This document shows positions 1 through 12,619 of a stretch of 64,000 bases of DNA, one piece after another. The notes under the pieces were generated by a model. That model was not told the DNA's origin and searched no databases. It saw nothing but the letters and a program-made list of their open reading frames with translations. How positions within the stretch are numbered: the first letter of the stretch is position 1; the number at the start of each line of letters is the position of its first letter. This stretch comes from Anthopleura xanthogrammica (Eukaryota > Cnidaria > Anthozoa > Actiniaria > Actiniidae): positions 2,898,835 through 2,962,834 of the forward strand of contig OZ025211.1 of the NCBI GenBank assembly GCA_964019055.1. The letters are read 5' to 3'. Both the position numbers and the translations under genes were made by a program.

Positions 1-330
1 ACTGTAAGTCTGTTCGGAATAGAATTCTTCATTTTGTTTCATTGCATTTAGTTTCAAAAAGCTCTTTTTTTATTTTAATAATTTTGTTTCAGTTTTCTTT
101 TATCAGAGAGTATTCTTTATGCAACACTGTATATTATTTCTTACTTTCCATATTTCCTGTGAGCCAGCTCCATTCCTCTTAGTTCACCTGGTATAGCTAC
201 AGAAAGACCTCCCTGAACAAGAAGTATTACTTTTCTAATTACTAATGGTACATGAGACCTTCAAGATAAACCCTTGGGCAAGGGATGGAACAGATCAAAC
301 TTCAGAGCAGGAATTATCATTTCACTTTAC

Positions 331-1973
331 CTGTTGAGCCGTGTTAGCACTCTTGTTGAACATGTCAACTGTTGCCGAGTGTGGTGCAACTTCACGGAAG
401 TCTATCACTATTCCTGAATGTTGTGGTGTTGCAATCAACATAAATCCACCTCTGGAAAAAAAGGAATGAATGATAAATATTAGACTGATGGATGACTGAA
501 CACGATAGCCTAAGAATCAATGCCGCACACATATACAAACATGCAATCCTTACATACCCTCCAATTCCAGCACTTTCTGGGTTCAATATACCAACACAAA
601 ACAGAGCTCCTACTGCAGCATCCACTGCCGAACCTCCTTTCTTCATGAGCTCTAGTCCAATATTGGAGCATTCTTGTACATCGGTTGCTATGGCAGCATG
701 CCCAGAATGATGATCACCAACATAAATGTCTACTACAAGGGCTACAGTTACTGCTATGGCAAACACTATGCATGATACAACAATTACTCTGATCCCTTTC
801 TGACGAGTCCATTTAGATTTCCTATCCTGGTTTGTAGTATGGACAGTATTCTGAAATGGTAAAAAATAAAAAGTTTACTTTAAGGTGGCTGACTACCTTA
901 GCACACAGTTAGAAAACTTAGTAAGAAAGTTTTTTTTACACAGGCCTTCAAAATAATAATAATATTTAATAATAATAATAAAATGTGAAATATTGAAGAT
1001 GAATCTGAACTTTAATCTGATTAAAGCCTGTCTGATGATCGCGTAAGCGTGAAACTCAGAGTAACAGCTAAGGTGATGTCTTGTCTCTAATTCATCTTCA
1101 ATTCACATTTTATTCACTCTACTTTTTTATGTATTGAGCACTCTACCGACAGTATAGACATAAATCTAGATTTATTAATAATAATAATATTTCTTATTTA
1201 TAATGTGCAAGTTCCATGCAAATATGATCAAATAAAAAAATAACAGAAATTAAATCTAGCTGCACAAAAAATAATTCATAACTTGAAAAATAAAGACCCT
1301 GTTACAATTTGAAACTTTTAGCTAAAATATGTGTGCAATCCAGGATGACATTGCAAGACAAGTTTCAGAACAAATTTGACACAACTGCTTCACTTAAAGA
1401 TGGTACAGGTATGGTCATGTGACATATTAATGCAAATGTTTGCAAAGGATTATAACTGACCCCCCCTCCCCTATATTTATTAATCGTCTGATGAAAGGTC
1501 ATGAAACCGACCCCCGAACATTCAAATCAATAAAATTTGAAGTTTTCTTGAAAATTTCTTGTTAATATAGAGCAAACGAATTCGAAGAAAAGTTTCAAAA
1601 GGTAGTCAGTCAGGAGAACCGGTTATCCACTCTCAAACATGTACAAATATTACGGCCTAATACAAGGCGAAATTACCAAACTAATTCCCCCAAATTCAGA
1701 ATGTAATGATATTCAATGTTAAAAGAACCAAATAAGCCTTATTTCTAGACAAAAATTGCTTTCTTTCGCATTGAAAAAATATTCTTCAAACTTAAGCTTA
1801 CATATAAGATGCCCACGTAAGCGAAACAGATCAGTTCAACTTTGACTACGAAAACTCAAAATAAATACAACTTAAAACAGGAATACAAGCTAAATACAAA
1901 CCTCTTCGTGTATTATCAGACTTTCAGTATCTGGAGTTTCGTCCGGGAGAGATTCTTGGCTTCCCAATGACAT
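331..1973 (-). CDS. GGT7-like: Gamma-glutamyltransferase 7-like, 5' exons (partial)
   Basis: Three exons read on the minus strand: 1973-1902 (starts at ATG, 24 codons), 850-558 and 451-331. All have good donors and acceptors and join in frame; the rest of the gene lies beyond the left edge. The product starts with an acidic cytoplasmic tail (MSLGSQESLPDETPD), then a signal-anchor helix at about residues 46-68 (VIVVSCIVFAIAVTVALVV). The start of the GGT catalytic domain follows, with GSAVDAAVGALFCVG, the glycine-rich GIGGGGF formed exactly across the exon 2/3 junction, and IDFREVAP. GGT enzymes are type II membrane proteins that cleave gamma-glutamyl bonds of glutathione outside the cell. The tail plus the VTVALVVDIYVGD anchor resembles vertebrate GGT7 more than GGT1 or GGT5. 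The catalytic Thr lies in exons not present here, so activity cannot be judged. Confidence 0.88.
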
Positions 1974-3548
1974 TTTTTAACTCGAAAATTTTGATTTGAA
2001 GAATATCTTGTCTGAACGATTCTGTGTTTATTGAGGAACTAGTGCCTGGGCCTACGCGTCCTTGTACATATTATTTTAAAAAAATTACATATTCATGAGT
2101 GACGTAATGAATAACGGATCACTGATAACCAGGTCATGTCTGGGACGTGAGTATCCTACGTGATCCAGTGCATTTATATTAGGAAGAAGATAAGCAAAAC
2201 TGTGCAGTGGTTGGGTACGTCAGAAGCTTTTGGTAATGGGTTCCTGGTAATGGGCTCCTGAGTTCATCCTCGGGAACCCAGGGGTAAAATCGTGTCGCTC
2301 CGTTTCTCGCTACCAGACGAAATACCAGCTAACCGTGGCCCGCCACTTAATAATTTTACAAGCAACCTGTAGTTGTTCAATGAGGCATATTAATTAGTCA
2401 GCAAAAACCTAAAATCAATATCATCGAGGTAAAGGTTCGAATTTTGACAAGAAAACTCGCTTAAAAACTTCGCATGTTTTTGGTCCTTTCTGTTGCAAAA
2501 AATAGATAAAATCATTGTTGACACGACTTTGGCCTCACGTGAAAATGTACAAATTCTCGTTATACAAGAGTACCCAACGACACTTTTTCCTCAAATTAGT
2601 TATATGATGTCTACAACACTAGTTCAATGTTCCCACGCTAATTATAGTTAATTATTAACTATCGTGGGAAAATACGATCCGCTCTTCACTGCCAGCTAGA
2701 TTGAAACTGTTGAAATCATTTTCCCAGCTATCTACACGAAAAAAATTTTTTTTCCCAGCTAGAAGAAATATATATGTTTTGATCCCAGCCAGCAAGAACC
2801 AATTTGATATTTTCCAGCCAGCAGATGTAGATTGTTGCCCTATCCAGTTATTCACTAAGTGAGCATTAAAAATCACTTTCCATATTTTGTATGCACCATT
2901 CAGTTGAACAATTTTCATGATTGTTTTAAAAAACGATAGATAGGAGTGCAATCATATTAACCTACTCTAATGAGGTAAAGGGCAGTCAAAGACCCGGTTC
3001 GGAATAGTGAATGGTCTTCTTTTTTATTAATTATATACGTATAAATTTTAGAAACGTATGTGTACAATCTCACCTTGAAACTTCCAGTCAATATAGAAGT
3101 AGCATTATCATTAATATTCACGCGGTTCCTGAAAATGCAAAGAAATTTGATAAAATGAATAATTATGAAAGTGGCATGCAAAATAAAAGTCGTCGGAATA
3201 AATGCATTTTTTAATAAAACGTAATGTGCGTACGCTGTATTGTTGTTGACGGTTGCCCTCTGTTCCATTTTGATCTATTCTTGTTTACATGTACTGGACT
3301 TATCTAGTCTGTGAATAATGAACGGAATGAACGATTCTCATTAATAGGATGTGTACTCAAAGTATTCATTATAAGTTATGCATCCGTTATACATTAAAAG
3401 CACTCGATAATTACTAATGTAGATGAACTATACATTAAAAACCAAACTGAAATAATCAACAAACACATATTTTAGTATTTGTTGCAAACTATGCAAAAGA
3501 AAAAAATAGAAAATTCTCTCCGCGAAGTGTGTTCATCAATGTCGGTAA
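1974..3548. other. Upstream/intergenic region, no gene recognised
   Basis: This stretch holds the promoter side of the GGT7-like gene and AT-rich sequence. Short open frames at 2655-3268 show no family signature and few preferred codons. Between about 2690 and 2830 the 9-mer cccagctag and variants (cccagccag) recur every 40-60 bases. The same motif clusters again at 8854-8955, which marks a degenerate dispersed repeat rather than an exon. Confidence 0.5.
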
Positions 3549-4990
3549 AAACTTTGCAGGAAACTGCATAAAATCACAGCAAAAGCCATTTCTGACAATC
3601 ACCGCAAAATGTATACAGCGCTGCAAAGTATCGCAGCAAAAGTCAGCAAGATACTTGAAAATGGATTAAATAAAAACTGATCTTGCCCTAGCATCAAATG
3701 ACAATCACCGTAAAGCTTCACAGGAAACTGCATAAAATCACAGCAAAAGCCATTTCTGACAATCACCGCAAAATGTATACAGCGCTGCAAAGTATCGCAG
3801 CAAAAGTCAGCAAGATACTTGGAAATGGATTAAATAAGACCTTCTCTTGCCCTAGCATCAAATGACAATCACCGTAAAAGCTTCGCAGCAAACTGCATAA
3901 AATCACAGCAAAAGCCATTCCTGACAATCACCGCAAAATGTATACAGCGCTGCAAAGTATCGCAGCAAAAGTCAGCAAGATACTTGAAAATAGATTAAAT
4001 AAGACCTTCTCTTGCCCTAGCATCATATGACAATCACCGTAAAGCTTTGCAAGCAACTGCATAAAATCACAGCAAAAGCCATTCCTGACAATCACCGCAA
4101 AATGTATACAGCGCTGCAAAGTATCGCAGCAAAAGTCAGCAAGATACTTGAAAATGGATTAAATTAGACCTTCTCTTGCCCTAGCATCAAATGACAATCA
4201 CCGTAAAGCTTTGCAAGCAACTGCATAAAATCACAGCAAAAGCCATTCCTGACAATCACCGCAAAATGTATACAGCGCTGCAAAGTATCGCAGCAAAAGT
4301 CAGCAAGATACTTGAAAATAGATTAAATAAGACCTTCTCTTGCCCTAGCATCATATGACAATCACCGTAAAGCTTTGCAAGCAACTGCATAAAATCACAG
4401 CAAAAGCCATTCCTGACAATCACCGCAAAATGTATACAGCGCTGCAAAGTATCGCAGCAAAAGTCAGCAAGATACTTGAAAATAGATTAAATAAGACCTT
4501 CTCTTGCCCTAGCATCAAATGACAATCACCGTAAAGCTTTGCAAGCAACTGCATAAAATCACAGCAAAAGCCATTCCTGACAATCACCGCAAAATGTATA
4601 CAGCGCTGCAAAGTATCGCAGCAAAAGTCAGCAAGATACTTGAAAATAGATTAAATAAGACCTTCTCTTGCCCTAGCATCATATGACAATCACCGTAAAG
4701 CTTTGCAAGCAACTGCATAAAATCACAGCAAAAGCCATTCCTGACAATCACCGCAAAATGTATACAACGCTGCAAAGTATTGCAGCAAAAGTCAGCAAGA
4801 TACTTGAAAATAGATTAAATAAGACCTTCTCTTGCCCTAGCATCAAATGACAATCACCGTAAAGCTTTGCAAGCAACTGCATAAAATCACAGCAAAAGCC
4901 ATTCCTGACAATCACCGCAAAATGTATACAGCGCTGCAAAGTATCGCAGCAAAAGTCAGCAAGATACTTGAAAATGGATTAAATAAAAAC
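3549..4990 (+). repeat. 164-bp tandem satellite, about 9 copies
   Basis: A unit of about 164 bp repeats nine times. The landmark cagcgctgcaaagtatcgca recurs near 3615, 3780, 3945, 4109, 4272, 4437, 4600, 4764 (variant) and 4929. Units carry caatcaccgtaaagctt and gaaaatrgattaaat segments and are nearly identical from the third unit on. Units 3 to 8 alternate between catcatatg and catcaaatg, giving a two-unit (about 328 bp) higher-order pattern. A 63-codon minus-strand frame recurs in the units only because the repeat is conserved. I see no promoter or protein family in it. Confidence 0.95.
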
Positions 4991-5544
4991 TGAATTCCGA
5001 TTGTCCCTTGACCTCGCAGCCAATGACATGGAAGGTAGTTATATATACATCTTCTGATTTTATGTAAGTGGGAAAAAATTGAATGTCCACTGAGGCATGT
5101 GAAGCATCCTTTTTAGGCGCCTTTTCTTATAATGTCGGTGCTATATACACCTCCCAGATTATGAGCAAACTTCCATCTTCATGTGCAGCACGTTTTAACA
5201 CCAACCATGCTTTGTATTGCTTCCTTGCAAATGAATGACTGACTGTTTAGCTGCAAGATAGTAAATACTGAAAAATAGATGACATCAGCCAATCTTTAAT
5301 TTAAAAATAAGCATAGATAAATGTCGTGGGCTTGATTTCTCTTCATTATTATACCTAACACAATTATTTTGTGATAGTGACGGGTCGAGTGAAAATGTCG
5401 TTACATAAATATAGGTCTTTATTAATATTACATGAAGTACAGTACGTTCATGTGGATCGGGTGTGTCAAAAACTCCGACCTCAGACCTCGAAAACTAAGA
5501 CCCATACACAAACTTACTTAAAACTAGACGCTCTTGGAGCGTTC
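4991..5544. other. AT-rich spacer, no gene recognised
   Basis: Unique-looking AT-rich sequence between the satellite and the dispersed repeat. I see no exon with usable splice sites and no protein similarity. Confidence 0.45.
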
Positions 5545-6555
5545 ACTGGGTTGCCTGTGCGAGAGCTCGCCCACTCACCAATCCTATATACTCTATTATT
5601 TCTTACCAAAGTGTTCCTTTTGGGTTCAAAGTCCCCCTTTATTAAAAACATTTTAAATTCTAGTAAGACATTAGTGTTGCGTTACTGACTTGTCAACGCA
5701 TATTATATTTCTACTTGACCTACTAGAGTACCTTTCAAGACTAGCTGATGAAATAAACATATCTATTTCAGTATCGAAACTGTTCGCTGCAAAACAAACT
5801 TTTTATCAATGTAAATACTCTTAGCCAAAATGTGTTTAACTGGTAATTTGTTTTTCCCTCAGTTTTTGTTTTCTGTATCTTCATAAATGGAAATATTCAA
5901 CAAGGAGTCTTGGCAGTTCGCTTTCTTGTAGATCACTATCAGCTCGTCTGACTTCTACAAGTTCTTGGAGTCAGCTTTCATCAAAGCTTTGTTTGTCACT
6001 CGTTTTGTAGTTTGTCTCTCGTTCTGTAGTTTGTCTCAGTATATTTTTTTGTATCTGAGATCTGGTAAGATCTAGTTTGATCATAGCTAGGTAGTTTATA
6101 GATTCTCTTAGTCTATTTTGACAAGTTTGTCTAGTTCTACGATTCTCATACCGTAGTTTGCTCATAGATTCTCAAAGATAGCTCATAGATTCTCAGACTT
6201 CTCTCTTTGAGTATGTGGACCAACCCGTTCCAAAATCGCTCAATAACATCTTTTAGTGTGTGTCTACCACGTACGGCGTGTGTGTTTGTAAGTAGTTTAA
6301 GCGTAGCGTTAAAAAACCTAAAGACAATAGTACGCAGCATGCCTACAGACAAACTAGTACTTCACGAACCCTGAACGAATGACTCAACACTAAAAACTAT
6401 AAATACATCGTCCTCGATGTCGTGTGGCAACTTCATTGGACATTGGATATTGTTTACAAGTTCTTGACCAATCATGACGTGTGAAATTATGGTCTACCTG
6501 ACGCCCGAAAAACGGATCTCATTTTAAGACTGGTTTGCTACCATAGCAACCCAGT
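5545..6555 (+). mobile_element. Dispersed repeat of about 1 kb, copy 1 (inverted partner at 57 kb)
   Basis: This segment is closely similar to the reverse complement of about 57073-57995. Both carry a frame with FRFFNATLK and THAVRGRHTLKDV followed by ERFWNGLVHILKERSLRIYE. Copy 1 is bounded by actgggttgc (5545-5554) and its inverse gcaacccagt (6546-6555), which look like 10-bp terminal inverted repeats. The internal frame has stops downstream and no recognised transposase motif, so this is probably a non-autonomous element or the relic of one. Target-site duplications are not clear. Confidence 0.65.
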
Positions 6556-8181
6556 AATTATATGGAACGTTTTGTGACCTTTTTACGCAACAAATGGAAA
6601 GCAGAGGACAGTTTCAAAATAGAAATTCGATAAAATAATAGCCAAGTGAGTATTTAAAAATACTCCTTAAGTTATTGTTAGCTCTATATATTTTAATATC
6701 TCTGGCCTGCAGCCATTTTAGTTAAGGTTATAATTAAGTTGGCTTGAATTTTCAAAGCCTGAGTTTTCGAGGAATTTGAAACTGAGATCCATACATACGT
6801 ACTCGTCAATCAGGCTAATGGCTCGTAGATAAACATACCACCCGTATGCGGACTTTGGATAATTATGAACTGTATGAAGATTAGAGAAGCTGGAGAATTA
6901 ACATTTGTGAGGAAATGAACTCATTCAAGCATTTTGTTTTTGCTAGAAAAGTAAATGTTCATACAATTGCGGAGTGAAAATGGCGTTTTGAAATTTTGTT
7001 CCGATTGGTGTGGACGGATTATGGAAAGAACGCTTGATTGTAACATGACAAGAGATGATGCTTTTATGGTATTTTTGAATTATAGTGGTAACAATCAGAG
7101 AAGGATGGTCACCTCTCCCGTGATAATTTCATCCAATCATATGACAAAGAAACTATTAAAATGACGAGAGCACGAGGCCGACAGAAAACCGGAGTGTGGT
7201 ATTCGACTGCAAAGTTGTGCAATCTAGTACCAGTTGTCAAAATCATTGACAAGGGATGTCAAAAACCGTTTCCATAATGTCTTACAGGTCTTAGGTTACG
7301 CCGGTTTAATAAACATGTTGTATTAACTTAAAGTTACTCTGTAGTCACTTTAACAAGATCTGCAGGATGTATATCACAGTGGTTTATTAACTCTAAATCG
7401 GTGACTTTGTGAAAATAATGCCTTGCCACCGACTTTTATATCTCTGTAGTTTGTCCAATTCAGGCGGTTTGTCTGTATCTGTACACGAATTCTTTTAATT
7501 GTAGATAACAAGACACACATATGTTGTCGTTTCCTGCGTTAAAAGTGTGGTCTGTTTATCTTATCCTTATCATAACCAATTTGAGACCAACATATACCAT
7601 TTGATTGTCACATGTTATCAGTTCCGCCCTTACGCAGAAAATGGCTGTGTTTCAGTTCTACCAAAGTTATGTTCGGTTCTTTATTCCGCATTTGCTTAGA
7701 GTTCTCAGGTATTTTGATCTGTTGTTTGGAAAACCTTAATCCACCATGTATGGATTTCATTACATACTGGCTAAAACCTAAAAAGACCATTGGCCTTTTG
7801 TCGGTACCCTAAGTAAATTTTCGATTGACAGGCTAATTGAGATAGAAACAACAATGAAGCAAAAACTCCTAAAGTGCAACTTTTTATCAAGAAGACGGTT
7901 AGAGCAGGTTTCCAACGGCACATGGTTTTACAATTTGTTTTTCTATTAACGTGGTTGTTCGAACTTTCAAATGATTATATATGTCTGAGATATATACAAT
8001 TCACTTCAATACTCTTAGCTTCACATAGGTCAATTGGAGAAAACGAAGCAAGCTATGAACGAGCAAGCAGTACGTGCCTTCAGCACATAAAACTGAAGTA
8101 ATAGACTATTCAGTATTCAATCAGCCCAAAAAGAAATGATAAATGAAAAACAACAGAAAATTGTTTGTAAGCTTACCTTAC
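6556..8181. other. Long region without recognised gene
   Basis: AT-rich sequence with only short open frames (for example 6955-7164, 7612-7812 and 7874-8101). None has a start context, splice sites or a family signature that I could support. Confidence 0.45.
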
Positions 8182-8443
8182 TTGAAGCTACAGTCTTTTC
8201 AAGCAAAAACTCTCAGTGCACTTTATCTCTGAAACACAGAAAAAATACAAAAATAAATCAAATGTAATAGCCACGCAGTTGGCCCTCAGAGAATCAAGCA
8301 CATCAAAAGTAATAGACTTTAACGGATTTTAGTCAGGATTCAATTAAGCTCCAACCTAAAACAAGAATTAAAAAAAGATGGTTTGTAAGCTTACCTTACC
8401 AAAAGCCGCAGATTTTGGGCGCAAAAATTCTTGCACCCTATCT
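8182..8443 (-). repeat. Tandem duplicated exon-like segments
   Basis: Two related blocks lie about 215 bp apart. On the minus strand each reads as a T-rich tract ending in an AG acceptor, a short segment beginning AGATARRGTGCA, then the donor GTAAGGTAAGC. The segments are 8443-8400 (44 nt) and 8228-8182 (47 nt). Flanks are also shared (gtttgtaagcttaccttac; tagccacgcagytggcc). The second segment has stops in the frame I tested against the first, so coding is unlikely. They may be duplicated non-coding exons or chance splice-like ends of a local repeat. Confidence 0.45.
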
Positions 8444-9168
8444 CTAAAACAGAAAAAAGATCAAATCATAGCCACGCAGCTGGCCAGAAAATCAAGCTTA
8501 GAGAAAGTAAAATAAATGCTTACCTGAAACACCTCCAAATAAGAAACGATATTGTGACAAATGTACTAGATACCTCTACAGTTTTTTCTGATGAATGTTC
8601 AGTAGAGCCTGTTAGAGCACTATACACTGACTGTCACTAATGACACATACATAGGAACTTGCCTTAGATTACAAAGTTATTTTATCTTGATTGCATCTGG
8701 TATTTTTAGCTGTCATTTAAGTCAAAAAGCAAAAAGATCCTACTCTCGATTATCCGTCAATTATCAGTCGTGTCGTCCAATCAAAAAAGCTAGTTCACAC
8801 GTGACGTCATTATGCGTAAGCAGCCAGAGAAAGAGAGAGCTAATTGATAATTTTCCCAGCTAGAATTGATAAATATCATCTCCCCATAATCCCAGCAAAT
8901 ATGGCATCCAGAAACATTCCCAGCTAGCCCTATAATACCTAGGGTTTCCCAGCCAGTAAAATTATAGGGTGCAGAGCGGATATATTGTGGAGCGGCTCCG
9001 AAGGGTACTCTTGGTTATATATCAACTGACTATCTATATAATATAATTCAATGAATTAAACGAACAAATATTTCAGAGAGTTTACTTCTAATCTAACTCG
9101 AATACTATATGTAGTATTACATTTTGGCAAGAGAAAGGCAAAGACAAACTGACTAGTGGTCACTAGTT
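8444..9168. other. Spacer with degenerate cccagctag repeat
   Basis: No gene recognised. Positions 8854-8955 contain a cluster of cccagctag/cccagccag motifs matching the cluster near 2.7 kb. Both regions also have a gtacyc/agtaccc segment nearby, suggesting two decayed copies of one dispersed repeat. Confidence 0.4.
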
Positions 9169-9275
9169 AACAATTAGTCCTCGAGTCCGAATGGTCTACG
9201 AGTCAATAGCTCATGAGGCCGAAGGCCGAATGGGCTATTGACTCGTAGGCCATGAGGGCGAGAGGTCTAATTGTT
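9169..9275. mobile_element. Small palindromic element
   Basis: Inverted arms aacaattag.../...ctaattgtt bound the element. An inner perfect stem ctacgagtcaatagc (9196-9210) pairs with gctattgactcgtag (9234-9248). It is a foldback or MITE-like hairpin of about 107 bp. Confidence 0.6.
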
Positions 9276-9280
9276 TTAGT

Positions 9281-9458
9281 AAAAACCTACTAATCGGTCC
9301 AATAAAAGAATGCAAAAAGTTTTGGATTTTGCTTTAAATAATTTTTTTTTGGTTTTCAAAACCGGCGCTTTTCGCTACTAGAGGTCTATCACTAATAGAC
9401 CCCTAGTAGCTCAGTCAATCACAGGGCTCGATTGGTGATAGACCATTAGTAGGTTTTT
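9281..9458. mobile_element. MITE-like element with about 18-bp inverted ends
   Basis: aaaacctactaatcggtc at 9281-9299 is nearly the inverse of gaccattagtaggttttt at 9441-9458. The interior also contains an inverted pair around ctagaggtctatcac and tagacccctagtag. No coding potential; a target-site duplication is not obvious. Confidence 0.6.
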
Positions 9459-9840
9459 TCTAATAGTACATAGTCGGGGGCGGATCCAGGGGGGCCTCTA
9501 TTGTTACACAGGTCACCCCCCCCCCCCCCCTAAAAAATGAATATAAGTACAAAATAAGTCAGATCAGGTTTATTGATAACGTCACTATATCGTTATTTTT
9601 TTCATTTTGGACACTCCCCTGATAGTTTTTCTATGAAAGTTCGTTCACTTCTTGGTATTCATCTCGAGACGTGGCTGTGTGGCTGGTAGATTTCCTCATA
9701 CAGGCTCTCTGTAGTTTGGTTGAGTGTTTCTGGGAGTTCGGACGGCTGTGAAGTACAACAGAGTAAGTTATACGCGCCAACTAATAACTTAGCCACCCGC
9801 GGGCTGAGCCAACACCGAACGAACCCGGCGATCGACGAAA

Positions 9841-10355
9841 GGCCAATTAACAAACACGCAAGCAAACAAGCAACGGCAAGAAAGCAAGCAAGCGAGTAAG
9901 CAAGCAAGCAAGCCGAAACGAGCAAACAATTAATATTCCTTGGTTAGTGCGCGGCCTTCGGAGCTAGAGGTCCACGGTTCTATCCTCAAGATCTCCACGT
10001 CTGTTTCGACTTCACTCTGTTATGTGTAGCTTTAGCTTTAGATACCCGTATTAAGGAGCACTGATAGTTTGAAGGGGTAAAGCGAGCACCTTCGAACGCT
10101 TTAAACATGAGCCCCTGGCTAGGGAGAATTGAGCAACCACTCCCCGCGTTTCGAAGTAAAATATTGGCTTTACCTTTTTTACAAGCAAGCAAGCAAGCAG
10201 ACAAGAAAGCAAGCAAACAAACAAGCAAGCAGACAAACAAGCAAGCACTGAAGCAAACAGGCAATCAATCAAACAAACAAACAAATAAACAAACAAACAA
10301 ACAAACAAACAAGGGTAGGCAAGCAATCAAATCAACAAGCAAACGAACGACCACC
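9841..10355. repeat. (AAGC/AAAC)n simple-repeat tracts with SINE-like insert
   Basis: Two purine-rich tetranucleotide tracts (aagc, aaac, agac units) lie at about 9855-9925 and 10180-10345. Long open frames of CLFVCL or SKQT type here are by-products of the repeat. The tracts lie in the 3' flank of the minus-strand membrane-protein gene. Confidence 0.8.
9941..10015 (+). repeat. tRNA-derived SINE-like promoter segment
   Basis: tggttagtgcgcggcc resembles a pol III A box, and cacggttctatcctc about 28 bases later resembles a B box (GGTTCRANYCC type). The spacing fits a tRNA-derived SINE head. The segment does not fold into a complete tRNA with acceptor and anticodon arms, so I do not call a functional tRNA gene. 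Confidence 0.4.
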
Positions 10356-10364
10356 ACATACATA

Positions 10365-12541
10365 TCACTGATGTACTGTTTTTGCATATCGTACCTGTTC
10401 TTCAACATCCTGATAAATCCTGTCAACCACATTATTGGGCTCTTCGTCAAAATATTCACCAAACTCCTCCAAATCTTCTAGAATTGAAAAACTCAAGTTT
10501 TCAAAACATTTTTCGTGTTTTTCATGACTTTCTTCGACTTCTGTAGGACTAGAAAACGGCTGTAAGTGTGCACTATCCTCCGAAGAACCTTTAAAATCAA
10601 GCATCCTTGGTTCGTAATCAGGTTTGGATATTTTTGAACCTTTCTTGGTGCGATTTTTCCTCTTACTGCTTTTTTCTTTTGTGTTTTGAAGACTATCTTC
10701 CACTTCTTTTCTCCCTCCTTCTTTGCTTTCGCATTTTCCATCCTGGCCAACGTTATTTTCTCTTTTTCCTTGTATCACTTCATAGATGGGCTCCGTTTCA
10801 CATTCCTCAAAAACCGTAGCTTTTGGTTCACTCTTTGGAGCTCTTAGCTCTTCGATACTTCCGTAAATTTCATTTGTAAAAGATAAGGCTGCTGGGCTGA
10901 ACTTCTTATTTTTCTCATCTTTCTTCTTAGATTCAAATATGCGTCTGTGAATTTCAGCAGGAGACTTATTAGATTTTTGTATCTTCGACTTGAGTTCTTT
11001 CAACGACTTCTTGTCGAGTTTTAAGCTTCCTTTTATAATTGGTGGACTATAGATTGTATCAGGTCTGTGGATTGGCTCGGATGATATTCTTCTCAGTCCT
11101 TGTCCCTGTGTCGTCACACTGTCTTGTCCAATGTTATCGATTATGGTGTGAGCTGCGAGGAAAGGTGGTCTGTTCATAAGGCATGGGTCAGAGATGATCT
11201 TTCTAAGCGCTTGACCCGGTTTGGAGTCTGTCTTCTTCAGCGGATCTGCTGCAGGTTTCTTTGGCGCGGGGTATGACTTCGTCGAAACATGGGCGCTGTT
11301 AAATTGCTTTTTTGCATTTCCTGGACCAGATGCTACCTTCCTTTCTTGTTCCCGCGCTTTTGACCTTTTCTCATCGCAACCTACCTCTCCCTTGATCCTC
11401 GTGGTCTTCTCAAGTGAATAACGAACGTCTGACGCAGCAATGCTTTTCTCAGAACTTCGACGTGATTCAGCCTTCATCACATTTTGCTCTGCATCACTAC
11501 TTTCACTCAATCCCAATTTCTCCGGGATTTCTTTGACATACTCCACCGTACACAACTTTCCCTTTCCTTCATTTTCTTTCTTCTTTTCTTCTCTATACTT
11601 TTTGGACGCACTTTTCTCTTGTAAGCATTCATTTTCTATAGAACATGAGTCATGAGTAGGAGAGGAGGAGGATTTCCTCTGTCTCAATTTGCCATGATTT
11701 GACATCCTGATTTCTTTTTCATGGCTTTTCTCTGCACTTTCCTTCGCAGCGACCACTTCAGTAGTTTCTTCAGTAACTTCTGACATTTCTACACTTGAGT
11801 GACTGCTAGCATCTCCTAGAATAAAGACATGAAAAGACCTTTAAGCTTTTGGTTGTTGTATCACAGCGTGGGACACTCACAACAGAGCTAGGCTCAAATA
11901 ACTGTGAAACCCAGGATCGGATTTGAATTTGGAAGTTGATTTTTAAGGAGGGAGGAAAAACCGGAGAACCCGGAGAAAAACCTTCCAAGCACAGGAGAGA
12001 ACCAATAAAAATCTCTACTCTATACGACACCGAGCCCGGCGAGACTGGAACCAGGGTCGCATTGGTGAGAGGCGAGGCATTTAGCAGTGCACGTCACCTG
12101 TGCTTCCCGCTTCGATCTACAGCTTACCTCTTTTTGGCTTGGACATCTTGACATAGCTGATGACGATGATGATAGTGACCAAAGCAATAACTACAAAACA
12201 GGCAACACCAGTTATCCATTCTGGCAGCGTGTACGAGCTTACTCGAAGTTTAGACTGAAGTGAAAGAGATTAAAGAGAACATGATTATCATCCGTGTTAT
12301 TTGATCCTTCTCTCTGCATATCATTACTGAGTCAATTGGACCTTTGCCACTGTGTACTCCTTAACTTATCGTCACCACCACCATGACCATATCACAATTG
12401 TAATATTACCAGCTAGTACCTTCATAATCATCAACATTACCACCACCACCTTTATAATCATCATGCATGGATTGACTCGCCATCACTTCACTTCAATCAC
12501 TACCATACTATTTATTACCACAATCACCATGCACATGTATG

Positions 12542-12619
<78 letters not shown>

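Noticed and set aside
2655..3268. Two minus-strand frames of about 100 codons
   Set aside because: They fall in AT-rich, cccagctag-repeat DNA, with no splice context or recognisable domain.
3599..4939. Repeated 63-residue frame (MQRCIHFAVIVRNGFCC...)
   Set aside because: Recurs only because the satellite unit is conserved; no start context or family.
3549..4990. CRISPR-like regular repeat array
   Set aside because: Direct 164-bp tandem units without unique spacers, in an animal genome; it is a satellite.
9941..9990. A tRNA gene
   Set aside because: A- and B-box-like motifs are present, but no complete cloverleaf could be folded; more likely a SINE head.
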